Shown: one piece after another, positions 25,344-33,983 of the stretch
Layout of the letters: each line of letters opens with the position of its first letter
Numbering within the stretch: position 1 is the stretch's first letter
Origin: Bradyrhizobium sp. dw_411
GTDB lineage: Bacteria > Pseudomonadota > Alphaproteobacteria > Rhizobiales > Xanthobacteraceae
DNA length: 64,000 nt
Direction: 5' to 3'
NCBI RefSeq assembly: GCF_018449695.1
Contig: NZ_JAAVUY010000002.1
Span: forward strand, 434,001 to 498,000
The notes under the pieces: model-generated
Databases searched by the model: none
Told to the model about the DNA's origin: nothing
What the model saw: only the letters and a program-made list of their open reading frames with translations
Made by a program: the position numbers and the translations under genes

Positions 25344-25442
25344 GGCAGGCCGGACGCCCTCCGGCAACCCGGCGGCCGCATGGTGCCGGGCGCGACGAGG
25401 CGATGCCGTTCAATTGCGCCCTGCCGGATCAGGAGTTTTTTT
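25344..25442 (+). ncRNA. Candidate structured leader RNA (riboswitch-like)
   Basis: A closing stem GGCAGG (25344–25349) / CCTGCC (25420–25425) encloses hairpin 1 CCGGA-CGCCC-TCCGG (25350–25364), a CAA linker, hairpin 2 CCCGGC/GCCGGG (25368–25373 / 25385–25390, extended inside by GCC/GGT) and a third weaker pairing (GGCG/CGCC). The 3' strand of the closing stem can instead pair with CAGG (25430–25433), immediately before seven Ts (25436–25442), giving a terminator-like alternative. The segments GGCAACC and GGTGCC recall the SAM-I/IV core, but the rest does not fit. The unknown gene at 25675 lies downstream. Confidence 0.35.
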
Positions 25443-25674
25443 AAAAGGCCCCAGGTTTGGCATTCGAACACGGCGGTGATCGTGCTATTCTCCGCCACAT
25501 TCTACGTGGACGAACCAAAGCGCCGGCAGCGCCGTGGATGCCGGTTGTTTGCGGGCAGGGCGGCCCGCCTATCGAGCTTGATCGAAGCAGCAACAATGTC
25601 GCATACTTTTGCAGCAAAGAAATCGACCGCGTCGTTTCGAGACTATCCGGACCATTTGGAGCGGAGGGGGGGTT

Positions 25675-26025
25675 ATGGAAAAACCGACTGGATCGCCTGG
25701 ATTTTACCTAGCAAGCTCGGTAACGGAAAAAACGCTGGTGGCTAATTCAGAAGAACGACTGCTTTCGATTCTGGCCACTCTTGAGGAGTGTCAGGCCGCA
25801 CTTGTCGCCAGCGGTAATCGCGAGACCGCGCAATTGGTGTCCGTGGCTATCCTGGAGCTTCGGATCAAGCTCAACCGGATCGCCGATTCGGAATTGAAGG
25901 CGCTGTGCGATGCGATGGTGCAGGACGAGGAATTGTCCGAACAGCCGCGCGACCCGAAATCGCCCCGAGGATCGTCCCAAGGCCAGGGCGGACGTCCCGC
26001 GGTTTCGCTGAAGCTGGTCAAGTAA
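25675..26025 (+). CDS. Hypothetical protein
   Basis: 116 residues from ATG 25675, preceded by an excellent GGAGGGG ribosome-binding site, which supports it as real. No domain recognised. The middle (about residues 20–85, EERLLSILATLEECQAALVASGNRETAQLVSVAILELRIKLNRIADSELKALCDAM) is predicted helical with heptad-like leucines; the tail is charged and then Gly/Ser/Pro-rich. No signal peptide or membrane segment, so cytoplasmic. It follows a possible riboswitch-like leader and precedes a convergent histidine kinase. Confidence 0.7.
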   Translation: MEKPTGSPGFYLASSVTEKTLVANSEERLLSILATLEECQAALVASGNRETAQLVSVAILELRIKLNRIADSELKALCDAMVQDEELSEQPRDPKSPRGSSQGQGGRPAVSLKLVK

Positions 26026-26138
26026 AAAGCGTTTTCGAGCCAACGGGTCGCGCCAACGCGCGCCCGATGACAGGCTCCGTGGACACCGGTCCGCGTCAAG
26101 AAAACGCGTCAAATAAAAAAGAGTCCCCCCGGCCGGTC

Positions 26139-27647
26139 CTAGCCTTCGTCCAGCAGCGAGCAGACCACCGTATAGACCGCGCCGCGCGGCAGGAAGTCGA
26201 TGGTGGCTTCGCCGCCGAGCTGGTCCCGCGCGCTGCGTTCGATCAGCCGCGAGCCGAAACCGCGCCGTACCGGTGCAACGACAAGCGGGCCGCCGGTCTC
26301 GGCCCAGATCAATCGCAGTTTCGGCCGGGCCTTTTCGGTGATGATTTCCCAATCCAGCCTGATGGTGCCGGTCTCGTTTGAGAGCGCGCCATATTTTGCG
26401 GCGTTGGTCGCGATCTCGTGCACGATCATCGACAGCACCACCGCCAGCCGCGGCGGCAACGGCACCTTCGGCCCCGACATTCGCAGCCGGTCCGGATTGT
26501 TCAGCAGATAGGGCCGCAGGACGCGGGCGACGACATCCTGCAATTCGGCGCCCTGCCACTTCTCGGTGTTCAACAGATTGTGCGCTTCCGCCAGCGCGCC
26601 GAGCCGGCCCTCGAACTTGCCGCGCTCGTCCCGGCTGGCGCTTCGAAAGGTCTGCACCGCGATCGCCTGCACGATCGCCAGCGTATTCTTGACGCGGTGA
26701 TTGAGCTCCTCGATCAGGAGATCATGCAGCGTTTCGCCGCGCGCGATCGTCGTCGCCATCCGCACTGCAAAGGCGAGGCCGGTGAGAAGCAAAATGGCGC
26801 CGATCACGCTGGTGATCGCCAGATTGCGCCAGAGCGGGCCGACCAGCGAGCGTTCGGTAATGCCGGCCGCCACCGTCCATCCGGTGAGCGAGGATCGCGC
26901 AAACGCGGTGGTTAAAGGCAATCCCTCCAGCGACACCGTCGGCAGCGAAGCCTCGGACTTGCTGGACATCCCGGCATACAGCAAGGTTGAAGCCCGCTTG
27001 CCGATGAACTCGCGTGGATTGGGAACACGCGCGAAGTTGATGCCGTCCCCGTCGATGATCGAGATGATCCAGTCCTCGCCAGGGCGTTGCTTGTCGAGGA
27101 TGGACTGGAAGATGTCGATCGGCGGGCTGAACGAGATGTCGTAAAGAACTTCGTCGCCACGAAGCACCGGCACCTCGACCGTCAGCAACGGCTCCTTGCG
27201 CATCGAGCCCATGAACAGATTGGAGTATTGCGGCATTTTGGTCGCGAACACCTTTTCCACGATGGCGCGGTTGTTGCGCTGGGGGAGGCTCGGCGTGTCC
27301 GGCGAAATGGTCGAGAACATCTGGCGGCCGTCGCGGTCGGCCACGATTACGACGCCGTTCTTGCCGTATTGGTCGAGAAAGCCCAGCGCGATGCGGCGAA
27401 AGCTCGCAAAGTCACTGCCCCGCAGCGTGTCGGTGAGCGCCAGCACCTGAAGTCCGCCGGTCACGCGCTGCACCTCGGAATCGAGCACGAGGCGGATACT
27501 GCGGACGGTTTCGACAACCCGCAGCTCGGCGTCCCGGCGGTCACGCTGGTAGTCGTGGAACACGATGACGGCCGCAAAGATGATCAGCGGCAGCGCAGTT
27601 CCGGCGACCAGAAGAGCCAGCCGCATAGGCAGTGAGGGCTTCGGCAC
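26139..27647 (-). CDS. HWE-family sensor histidine kinase with extracytoplasmic Cache-like sensor
   Basis: 502 residues, ATG 27647. Membrane helix at about 8–30 (LALLVAGTALPLIIFAAVIVF), a periplasmic sensor of about 240 residues, and a second helix near 278–298 (AITSVIGAILLLTGLAFAVRM). The kinase core has the HWE-type H-box ELNHRVKNTLAIVQAIAVQTFR with the phosphorylated His near residue 317, an N-box MIVHEIATNAAKYGALSN and the WAETGGP segment characteristic of HWE kinases. These kinases often feed the PhyR–EcfG general stress pathway. No response regulator is adjacent, so it is an orphan kinase. Confidence 0.92.
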   Translation of the reverse strand: MPKPSLPMRLALLVAGTALPLIIFAAVIVFHDYQRDRRDAELRVVETVRSIRLVLDSEVQRVTGGLQVLALTDTLRGSDFASFRRIALGFLDQYGKNGVVIVADRDGRQMFSTISPDTPSLPQRNNRAIVEKVFATKMPQYSNLFMGSMRKEPLLTVEVPVLRGDEVLYDISFSPPIDIFQSILDKQRPGEDWIISIIDGDGINFARVPNPREFIGKRASTLLYAGMSSKSEASLPTVSLEGLPLTTAFARSSLTGWTVAAGITERSLVGPLWRNLAITSVIGAILLLTGLAFAVRMATTIARGETLHDLLIEELNHRVKNTLAIVQAIAVQTFRSASRDERGKFEGRLGALAEAHNLLNTEKWQGAELQDVVARVLRPYLLNNPDRLRMSGPKVPLPPRLAVVLSMIVHEIATNAAKYGALSNETGTIRLDWEIITEKARPKLRLIWAETGGPLVVAPVRRGFGSRLIERSARDQLGGEATIDFLPRGAVYTVVCSLLDEG

Positions 27648-27796
27648 TCAAACTCCGGCATAAAGGCACACGATAAGTCGGTCCAACCCAACGTGTTCCG
27701 AAAAGCATAGGAGAAGTGGCTGATTCACGCCAATAATTTGGGTCCGCGAGGTGGTTTCCCGCGGGGGGCCGTCGCAGCGCGGGATCGGTGTGGACG

Positions 27797-29059
27797 CTAA
27801 AGATTGCTGTCGGTGATCCCCGCATAGACCATGGCGCGCAGCTCGCGCCGGATCGGATAGGCGCTCGACGGCAGCACCTGGGTCATGAAAATCGTAATCA
27901 ACTCCTCCGCGGGATCGATCCAGAACGTGGTCGTCGCCGCACCGCCCCACGCATATTCGCCGGCGCTGCCGGGAATCAGGGTTTGCGCGGGATTCATCGT
28001 CACCGACCAACCGAGGCCGAAGCCGATGCCGTTATAGGACGCCTCGGAGAACAGCGATCGCAACATTTCCGGCAGGTCGCGTCCGCCGGGCAGATGATTG
28101 GCTGTCATCAGCGCCAGCGTCTTCGGGCCGAGCAGCCGCACGCCGTCGAGTTCGCCGCCATTGAGCAAGGCGCGACAGAAGGTGAGATAATCTGATGCCG
28201 TCGAGCACAACCCGCCACCGCCTGAAATAAAGGAGGGTGGCGTCAGGAAGGAACTGGTGGTCGGGTCATCCTGCAAGGTCAGGCCGTCTTTAAGGCCGGT
28301 CGATGTCGTGACGCCCTGTGGATTGGCCGAATAACACGCCGCGAGGCGATGCGCCTTGTCGGCGGGGACGAAAAAGCCGGTGTCCTTCATGCCAAGCGGA
28401 CCGAGGATGCGTTCCTGCAGAAACTGCTCAAACGGCATGCCGGCGATTTTGCCGATGAGATAGCCGATCACGTCGGTCGAGACCGAATAGTTCCAGGCCT
28501 CGCCGGGTGAGAATTCCAGCGGAATTTTTGCGAGATCCTCGATCATCGATTGCAGCGTTCCCGCCTTCTCGATCTCGCCGACTTTGATTTCGCGATAGGC
28601 CGCATCCACATTGGAGCGCTGCTGGAAGCCGTAGGTCAGGCCGGAGGTGTGGCGTAGCAGGTCCACGATCAGCATCGGCCGCGACGGCGGCCTGGTCAGG
28701 AAGGCCGGCCTGGTCCCGGCCTGGAAAACGCCGAGGTTCTTCCATTCCGGGATGTATTTATGCACGGGCTCGTCGAGCGCGACGCGGCCTTCCTCGAACA
28801 GCATCATGAAGGCCACCGAGGTGATCGGTTTGGTCATCGAATAGATGCGAAAGATCGTATCGTCTTTCATGACGGTTTTGCGTTCGATGTCGGCAAAACC
28901 CTGCACCGCGCTGTGCACCACCTGGCCGCGGCGATAGACCAGGAGCTGCGTTCCCGGAAAGCGGCCGGCCTCGATGTAGCGCGTCTTCAGGTGGCTTTCG
29001 AGGCGGTCGAAGGCGGCCTTGGACATCCCGGCGGATTCGGGCGAGGCAGAAGCTGACAT
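27797..29059 (-). CDS. Serine hydrolase, beta-lactamase/class C penicillin-binding-protein family
   Basis: 420 residues from ATG 29059 (GGAGAG upstream); the frame stays open about 200 codons further but that part lies over the divergent dioxygenase gene. The S-x-x-K nucleophile motif is SMTK at residues 74–77 (IFRIYSMTKPITSVAFMMLFEEG), the Y-x-x motif is WNYSVSTD near 215, and WGGAATTTFWIDP near 380 takes the place of the KTG box. No signal peptide, so probably a cytoplasmic esterase or amidase of the EstB type rather than a true beta-lactamase. Confidence 0.88.
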   Translation of the reverse strand: MSASASPESAGMSKAAFDRLESHLKTRYIEAGRFPGTQLLVYRRGQVVHSAVQGFADIERKTVMKDDTIFRIYSMTKPITSVAFMMLFEEGRVALDEPVHKYIPEWKNLGVFQAGTRPAFLTRPPSRPMLIVDLLRHTSGLTYGFQQRSNVDAAYREIKVGEIEKAGTLQSMIEDLAKIPLEFSPGEAWNYSVSTDVIGYLIGKIAGMPFEQFLQERILGPLGMKDTGFFVPADKAHRLAACYSANPQGVTTSTGLKDGLTLQDDPTTSSFLTPPSFISGGGGLCSTASDYLTFCRALLNGGELDGVRLLGPKTLALMTANHLPGGRDLPEMLRSLFSEASYNGIGFGLGWSVTMNPAQTLIPGSAGEYAWGGAATTTFWIDPAEELITIFMTQVLPSSAYPIRRELRAMVYAGITDSNL

Positions 29060-29197
29060 CGGAAGCTCTCCGGAAGCTGACGCGGGCGGTCTTGATAGCC
29101 GAAAAGTGGGTCCTGTTCCAACTGCCAGCCGCTTACCATTGCCATATCTCTGGTGTAGGCTCGCGCCCACAATGGTGTAACCCGCAGGACAACAACC

Positions 29198-30112
29198 ATG
29201 CCCCAATTCAACGACACCGAACTCACCGCCGCCGTGCTCGAGAGCTTTGAAGAGACGCCGGATCCGCGGGTCAAATTCCTGATGGAAGAACTGGTGAAGT
29301 CGCTGCATGCGTTTGTCCGCAAGACGGACCTGACCTTCGGTGAATGGGAATACGCCATCGATTTTCTGACCCGTGTCGGCCAGAAATGCACCCCGAGCCG
29401 GCAGGAATTCATCCTGCTGTCGGACGTGCTCGGGGTTTCGATGCTGGTCGACGCGGTGAACCACCGCGAACGCGAAGGCGCCACTGAGACCACCGTGCTC
29501 GGCCCGTTCTATGTCGGCGAGCACAAGGCGATGCCGCATGGCACCGACATCTCTCCCAATCTGCAGGGCGAGAAGATGTTCGTGCAGAGCCGGGTGACTG
29601 ATCTCGCGGGCAAGCCGCTGGCGAATGTTCCGGTCGATGTCTGGCACGCCGACGACGACGGCTATTATGACTCGCAAAGGCCCGACTACGAGACCTCAGG
29701 TCCGTCATCCCGGGCGCGTTTCATCACCGATGAGGATGGCCGGATCTCCTTCCGCACCATTTTGCCCTGCAGCTATCCGATCCCGACCGACGGGCCGGTC
29801 GGCCAGATGATCCTGGGGGTGCGACGCCATCCGTATCGGCCGGCGCATGTGCACTTTCTCGTCAACGCGCCCGGCCATGAGCCGCTGGTCACCCACGTCT
29901 TCATCGAAGGCGACAAGTATATCGACTCCGACGTTGTGTTCGGCGTGAAGGAAGAATTGATTTCCAAGATCGAGAAACGCACCGATGCCAATATGCCCGA
30001 CGGCAAGCCCGCCGGCAGCACGCCGTGGCATTTGATGACCTATAATTTCCGCGTCAGGCCGGGTGTGGGTATCGCGCCGAAGCCGATGATGGCGGTGACC
30101 GAGGACGCCTGA
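29198..30112 (+). CDS. Intradiol ring-cleavage dioxygenase (hydroxyquinol/catechol 1,2-dioxygenase type)
   Basis: 304 residues, ATG 29198. Non-haem Fe(III) enzyme cleaving catechol or hydroxyquinol between the hydroxyls to a muconate or maleylacetate. The N-terminal helical dimerisation part (about 1–100) is that of catechol/hydroxyquinol dioxygenases; ETTVLGPFYVGEH follows, and the iron ligands are the Tyr in DDGYYDSQRP (about 150) and the Tyr/His/His set in RRHPYRPAHVHFLV (about 205–218). No maleylacetate reductase or muconate gene is adjacent. Length and GPFY motif favour hydroxyquinol 1,2-dioxygenase. Confidence 0.9.
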   Translation: MPQFNDTELTAAVLESFEETPDPRVKFLMEELVKSLHAFVRKTDLTFGEWEYAIDFLTRVGQKCTPSRQEFILLSDVLGVSMLVDAVNHREREGATETTVLGPFYVGEHKAMPHGTDISPNLQGEKMFVQSRVTDLAGKPLANVPVDVWHADDDGYYDSQRPDYETSGPSSRARFITDEDGRISFRTILPCSYPIPTDGPVGQMILGVRRHPYRPAHVHFLVNAPGHEPLVTHVFIEGDKYIDSDVVFGVKEELISKIEKRTDANMPDGKPAGSTPWHLMTYNFRVRPGVGIAPKPMMAVTEDA

Positions 30113-30227
30113 AGGCCGCCGACGGATATCAGCCGGGTTTTCCGCTCCGCTGAAGCCGAACTGCTCCACGGGCATATGTTGATGCCCGTGAAATCGTTCG
30201 TCGCTCCGCGCGCTCACATCGCTCGTT

Positions 30228-32069
30228 TCACTCCGGGACCACGCGCACCGCGCCACGTGCGGCGCTGGTTGTCAGCGCGGCATAGGCCTTGAGCGCCATC
30301 GTCACCTTGCGCGCGCGCTTGGCCGGCTTCCAAGCCTGCGCCCCACGACCCAGCATCGCCTCACGGCGCTGGTTCAGAATAGTGTCGTCGACGACGAGGC
30401 GGATGGAGCGGGCCGGAATGTCGATCGCGATGCGGTCGCCGTCCTCCACCAGCCCGATCAGGCCGCCCTCGGCCGCTTCCGGCGAGATATGCCCGATCGA
30501 AAGCCCTGACGATCCGCCGGAGAAACGGCCGTCGGTGACCAGGGCACAGGTTTTCCCTAATCCCTTCGATTTGAGGTAGCTGGTGGGATAGAGCATTTCC
30601 TGCATACCGGGGCCGCCACGCGGTCCTTCGTAGCGGATCACGACCACATCGCCCGCCTTGATCTTGCCGCCGAGGATTCCTTCGACCGCGGCGTCCTGGC
30701 TTTCGAAGATTCGCGCCGGGCCCTCGAATTTCAAGATTCCCTCGTCGACACCGGCGGTCTTCACGATGCAGCCGTCCGCGGCGAGGTTGCCGGACAAGAC
30801 CGCAAGGCCGCCGTCCTTTGAGAAGGCATGCTCGGCGTCACGGATGCAGCCGGCGGTGCGGTCGGTATCGACATCCTCGAAGCGGCGCTCCTGGCTGAAA
30901 GCGACCTGCGTCGGCACGTTGCCCGGCGCGGCCTTGAAAAAGGTGCGGACGTTTTCGCTTCGGGTACGGCGGATGTCCCAGCGCTCCAGCGCGTCCTCGA
31001 TCGAACCGGAGTGCACCATCGGCAGGCCGCGATTGATCAGGCCGGCGCGGTCGAGTTCGCCGAGAATGGCCATCACGCCGCCGGCGCGGTGAACGTCCTC
31101 AAGATGCACGTCGGGCACCGAGGGCGCGACCTTGCAGAGCACCGGCACGCGGCGGGACAGCCGGTCGATATCCTGCATCGTAAATGGAATTTGACCTTCA
31201 TAAGCAGCGGCGAGCAAATGCAGCACGGTGTTGGTCGAGCCGCCCATCGCGATATCCAGCGTCATCGCGTTTTCGAAGGCCTTGAAGCTCGCGATCGTGC
31301 GCGGCAGCGCCGTCTCGTCTTCCTGTTCGTAGTAGCGGCGCGCCAGATCGACGATCAGATGGCCGGCTTCGACAAACAGGCCCTTGCGATCTGCATGCGT
31401 CGCCAGTACCGAGCCGTTGCCGGGCAGCGCCAGACCGAGCGCTTCGGTCAGGCAGTTCATGGAATTTGCCGTGAACATGCCCGAGCAGGACCCGCAGGTA
31501 GGGCACGCGGATCGCTCTATCACTTCGACTTCGGCATCGCTGACGGTATCGTCGGCGGCCGCGACCATGGCATCGACCAGATCGAGCGCGCGGATCTTGC
31601 CCCTGATGTTGACCTTGCCGGACTCCATCGGACCGCCCGAGACGAACACGGTCGGGATGTTGAGCCGCAACGCGGCCATCAGCATGCCCGGCGTGATCTT
31701 GTCGCAATTGGAGATGCACACCATCGCGTCGGCGCAATGCGCATTGACCATGTATTCGACGCTGTCGGCGATGATCTCGCGCGACGGCAAACTATAGAGC
31801 ATTCCGTCATGCCCCATCGCGATGCCGTCATCCACTGCGATGGTGTTGAACTCCTTGGCCACACCGCCGGCGTTCTCGATCTCGCGCGCCACCAACTGTC
31901 CGAGGTCCTTGAGATGGACGTGACCGGGCACAAATTGCGTGAACGAATTGACCACGGCGATGATCGGCTTGCCGAAGTCCTCGTTCTTCATGCCGGTAGC
32001 GCGCCAGAGCCCGCGGGCGCCCGCCATGTTGCGGCCATGGGTTGTGGTTCGGGAGCGATAGGCGGGCAT
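30228..32069 (-). CDS. ilvD: Dihydroxy-acid dehydratase
   Basis: 613 residues from ATG 32069, the length of the E. coli type (616). Converts 2,3-dihydroxy-isovalerate and -methylvalerate to 2-keto acids in valine/isoleucine synthesis, using an Fe–S cluster. Start [26 protein letters not shown] is diagnostic. Cluster and active-site cysteines lie in [11 protein letters not shown] (about 122) and [25 protein letters not shown] (about 193–217). The C-terminal [23 protein letters not shown] is intact. Transcribed alone, divergent from the nitrate operon. Confidence 0.96.
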   Translation of the reverse strand: MPAYRSRTTTHGRNMAGARGLWRATGMKNEDFGKPIIAVVNSFTQFVPGHVHLKDLGQLVAREIENAGGVAKEFNTIAVDDGIAMGHDGMLYSLPSREIIADSVEYMVNAHCADAMVCISNCDKITPGMLMAALRLNIPTVFVSGGPMESGKVNIRGKIRALDLVDAMVAAADDTVSDAEVEVIERSACPTCGSCSGMFTANSMNCLTEALGLALPGNGSVLATHADRKGLFVEAGHLIVDLARRYYEQEDETALPRTIASFKAFENAMTLDIAMGGSTNTVLHLLAAAYEGQIPFTMQDIDRLSRRVPVLCKVAPSVPDVHLEDVHRAGGVMAILGELDRAGLINRGLPMVHSGSIEDALERWDIRRTRSENVRTFFKAAPGNVPTQVAFSQERRFEDVDTDRTAGCIRDAEHAFSKDGGLAVLSGNLAADGCIVKTAGVDEGILKFEGPARIFESQDAAVEGILGGKIKAGDVVVIRYEGPRGGPGMQEMLYPTSYLKSKGLGKTCALVTDGRFSGGSSGLSIGHISPEAAEGGLIGLVEDGDRIAIDIPARSIRLVVDDTILNQRREAMLGRGAQAWKPAKRARKVTMALKAYAALTTSAARGAVRVVPE

Positions 32070-32355
32070 GGTCTGTCCTTTACGTAGCGAAGATTTCGAG
32101 GTGGCGGCCGTCTTTGAATGCCGGAGGCAAATCATGGAACGTGGATTGTTGCCAGTGCCGAGAATGACGGTCAGGTAGGCTCGCATTACATCCTGACGAC
32201 CTTGTCCCGACGGGAATTCGGTTCCCGCTCAATTTTTGTGCAGCGCACACAGATTGAGCGAATCGCAAATTTTGACAGCGAAGCTCGCTCTGCGCGGTTT
32301 GGCGGCAATAGAGACAACTATTTATAATTTAAGGACTTTTTGTGCTGATCTGGCT

Positions 32356-32371
32356 TGGCACAAAGCTTGAA
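32356..32371 (+). promoter_or_regulatory. Sigma-54 (RpoN)-like promoter of the nitrate operon
   Basis: TGGCAC (32356–32361), 5 nt, TTGAA (32367–32371) compared with consensus TGGCAC-N5-TTGCA: the -24 part is perfect, the -12 GC reads GA. It would start transcription near 32381, just before the leader hairpin. NtrC/RpoN control of nitrate assimilation is established in related bacteria. TGGCAC also forms part of an inverted repeat with 32339–32345. Confidence 0.45.
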
Positions 32372-32382
32372 TAGATAGTGCT

Positions 32383-32400
32383 GACGCCATTGATGCCGTC
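32383..32400 (+). promoter_or_regulatory. Leader hairpin resembling a NasT (ANTAR) target
   Basis: GACGCC-ATTGAT-GCCGTC: six-base arms with one C·C mismatch around a hexaloop with A at position 1 and G at position 4, the known ANTAR loop signature. It lies at the 5' end of the predicted narK transcript. A GC hairpin (CTGGGG-CCT-CCCCAG, 32438–32452) follows and may act as the attenuator. A clear second ANTAR hairpin was not found. Confidence 0.4.
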
Positions 32401-32437
32401 CATCGAAACCAATCATCCGAATTGCACGACCGCCAGA

Positions 32438-32452
32438 CTGGGGCCTCCCCAG
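32438..32452 (+). other. GC-rich leader hairpin of the nitrate operon
   Basis: CTGGGG (32438–32443) pairs perfectly with CCCCAG (32447–32452) around CCT. No T-run follows, so a factor-dependent or weak attenuator is possible. Lies 69 nt before narK. Confidence 0.4.
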
Positions 32453-32520
32453 AACGCGCCCCTGTGTCTTGAGCGCGATCCCTCGATGGCCGCGCCTATC
32501 GTTGAGAAAGGACATCTTTA

Positions 32521-33912
32521 ATGAGCCCGAACCCGACGCCGAACCAGACCTGGATTTCAGAATGGAAGCCGGAGGATGAAGCCTTCTGGAATTCCACCGG
32601 CAAAACCGTCGCCCGTCGCAATCTCATCTGGTCGATCGTTGCCGAGCATATCGGGTTTTCGGTCTGGCTGATCTGGAGCATCGTCGCCACCAAATTGCCG
32701 GCGGCGGGATTCCATTACAGCACCGACGAACTGTTTCAGCTCGTGGCGATCCCGGGATTGATCGGATCGCTGATGCGATTTCCCTACACCTTCGCGGTGA
32801 CGACGTTCGGTGGCCGCAACTGGACCATCTTCAGCGCGGCCGTGCTGTTCATTCCGACCTTTGGGCTGGCTTATTTCGTCAGCCAGCCGGCAACTCCGTT
32901 CTGGCTGATGCTGCTGGTGGCCTCGACCGCCGGTCTCGGCGGCGGCAACTTTGCTTCCAGCATGGCGAACATCTCGTTCTTTTATCCTGATCGCATGAAG
33001 GGTTGGGCGCTCGGCCTCAATGCTGCCGGTGGCAATATCGGCGTCAGCAGCGTTCAACTGCTCACGCCGATCCTGATGGGTTTCGGTATTTTCAACCTTT
33101 ACCAGGCCAGCCCGGTTTCCGGTGTCTATCTGCAGAATGCCGGCCTGATGTGGGTGCTGCCGATCCTGATCGCGATCTTCGGCGCGGTGTTCTTCATGAA
33201 CAACCTCACCACGGCCAAGTCGTCGTTCAAGAACCAGATCGCGATCGTCAAGAACAAGCACACCTGGATCATGGCGTTCATCTATATCGGGACGTTCGGC
33301 TCCTTCATCGGCTACTCCGCCGCGTTTCCGTTGTTGATCAAGACGCAATTCCCGGCGGTCACGATCGCGATCGCATTTCTTGGTCCGCTGGTGGGCTCGC
33401 TGTCGCGTCCGCTCGGCGGCTTGCTGGCCGACAAAATCGGTGGCGCGATCCTGACGTTCTGGAACTTCATCGCGATGGGCGCCGCTACGATCGGCGTGCT
33501 GTATTTCGTGGGAGCCAAGGACTTCACCGGCTTCCTCGTGATGTTCCTTATTCTCTTCGTCACCACCGGCGTCGGCAACGGATCGACCTACCGGATGATC
33601 CCCTCGATCTTCCGCGAGGAGAATCTGCGCAAGGCCAAAGGCACCGGCGAAGCCGGCCGCGCGCTCGCATTGAAGACCGCCAGCATCGAGAGCGGCGCTG
33701 CTGTCGGTTTCATCGGCGCTGTGGGCGCCTGCGGCGGCTACCTGATCCCAAGCGGTTTCGGCAAGTCGATTGCGATGACCGGCGGACCGCAGCTCGCGCT
33801 GGTGATCTATCTCGGCTTCTACGCGGTCTGCCTCGCGCTCACCTGGTGGTTCTATCTGCGCAAGAGCCCCGTGACAGCGGGGGCGACCAGCCTCGCCGAA
33901 GCGCGGATCTGA
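32521..33912 (+). CDS. narK: Nitrate/nitrite transporter, NarK/NasA family (MFS)
   Basis: 463 residues, ATG 32521 after AGAAAGGAC. Inner-membrane 12-helix carrier importing nitrate and perhaps exporting nitrite. Both nitrate-signature regions are visible: GLGGGNFASSMANISFFYPDRMKGWALGLNAAGGNIGVS (about 139–178) and the second-half counterpart FVTTGVGNGSTYRMIPSIF (about 345–363). First gene of the narK–bjgb–flp–nasC operon known from Bradyrhizobium diazoefficiens. The preceding leader suggests RpoN- and NasST-type control. Confidence 0.95.
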   Translation: MSPNPTPNQTWISEWKPEDEAFWNSTGKTVARRNLIWSIVAEHIGFSVWLIWSIVATKLPAAGFHYSTDELFQLVAIPGLIGSLMRFPYTFAVTTFGGRNWTIFSAAVLFIPTFGLAYFVSQPATPFWLMLLVASTAGLGGGNFASSMANISFFYPDRMKGWALGLNAAGGNIGVSSVQLLTPILMGFGIFNLYQASPVSGVYLQNAGLMWVLPILIAIFGAVFFMNNLTTAKSSFKNQIAIVKNKHTWIMAFIYIGTFGSFIGYSAAFPLLIKTQFPAVTIAIAFLGPLVGSLSRPLGGLLADKIGGAILTFWNFIAMGAATIGVLYFVGAKDFTGFLVMFLILFVTTGVGNGSTYRMIPSIFREENLRKAKGTGEAGRALALKTASIESGAAVGFIGAVGACGGYLIPSGFGKSIAMTGGPQLALVIYLGFYAVCLALTWWFYLRKSPVTAGATSLAEARI

Positions 33913-33926
33913 GTGAAGCATTGATG

Positions 33927-33950
33927 CCTCTCTCCGCATGCGGGGAGAGG
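33927..33950 (+). other. Intercistronic hairpin narK–bjgb
   Basis: CCTCTCTCCGC/GCGGGGAGAGG pair around AT with one G·T wobble. It resembles the family G repeats. No T-run follows. It may set relative mRNA levels of narK and the haemoglobin gene. Confidence 0.5.
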
Positions 33951-33983
33951 GGCGGGAAACAGGCCAACATCAGGAGGACGTAA

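Larger units (their letters stand above)
24962..25674. other. Long intergenic region with structured elements
   Basis: 713 bp between the XRE regulator and the small unknown gene. It contains an inverted repeat at 25129–25150, a hairpin GCGCC-GAAAA-GGCGC at 25283–25297, and a candidate structured RNA at 25344–25442. A 61-codon plus frame (25098–25283) has no clear ribosome-binding site and is not claimed as a gene. Confidence 0.5.
32070..32520. other. Divergent intergenic region, ilvD / nitrate operon leader
   Basis: 451 bp. The half toward ilvD (32070–32330) shows nothing recognisable. The half toward narK holds a sigma-54-like promoter (32356–32371), a hexaloop hairpin (32383–32400), a GC-rich hairpin (32438–32452), and about 70 nt more before the narK ATG with AGAAAGGAC as ribosome-binding site. 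Confidence 0.6.

Noticed and set aside
25351..25390. Assignment of the 25344–25442 RNA as a SAM-I/SAM-IV riboswitch
   Set aside because: GGCAACC and GGTGCC are present, but the required helix order, pseudoknot partners and a methionine-related gene are missing. Kept only as an unclassified structured RNA.
27797..29059. Calling the serine hydrolase a beta-lactamase resistance gene
   Set aside because: No signal peptide and no KTG box; it fits EstB-like esterases of the same fold better.
29060..29677. N-terminal extension of the serine hydrolase by about 200 codons
   Set aside because: It lies antisense to the intradiol dioxygenase, and a good ribosome-binding site precedes the ATG at 29059.
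32339..32364. Inverted repeat TTTGTGC/GCACAAA as the first ANTAR hairpin of the narK leader
   Set aside because: The loop lacks A at position 1, and the right arm overlaps the sigma-54-like element, so it is probably upstream of the transcript start.
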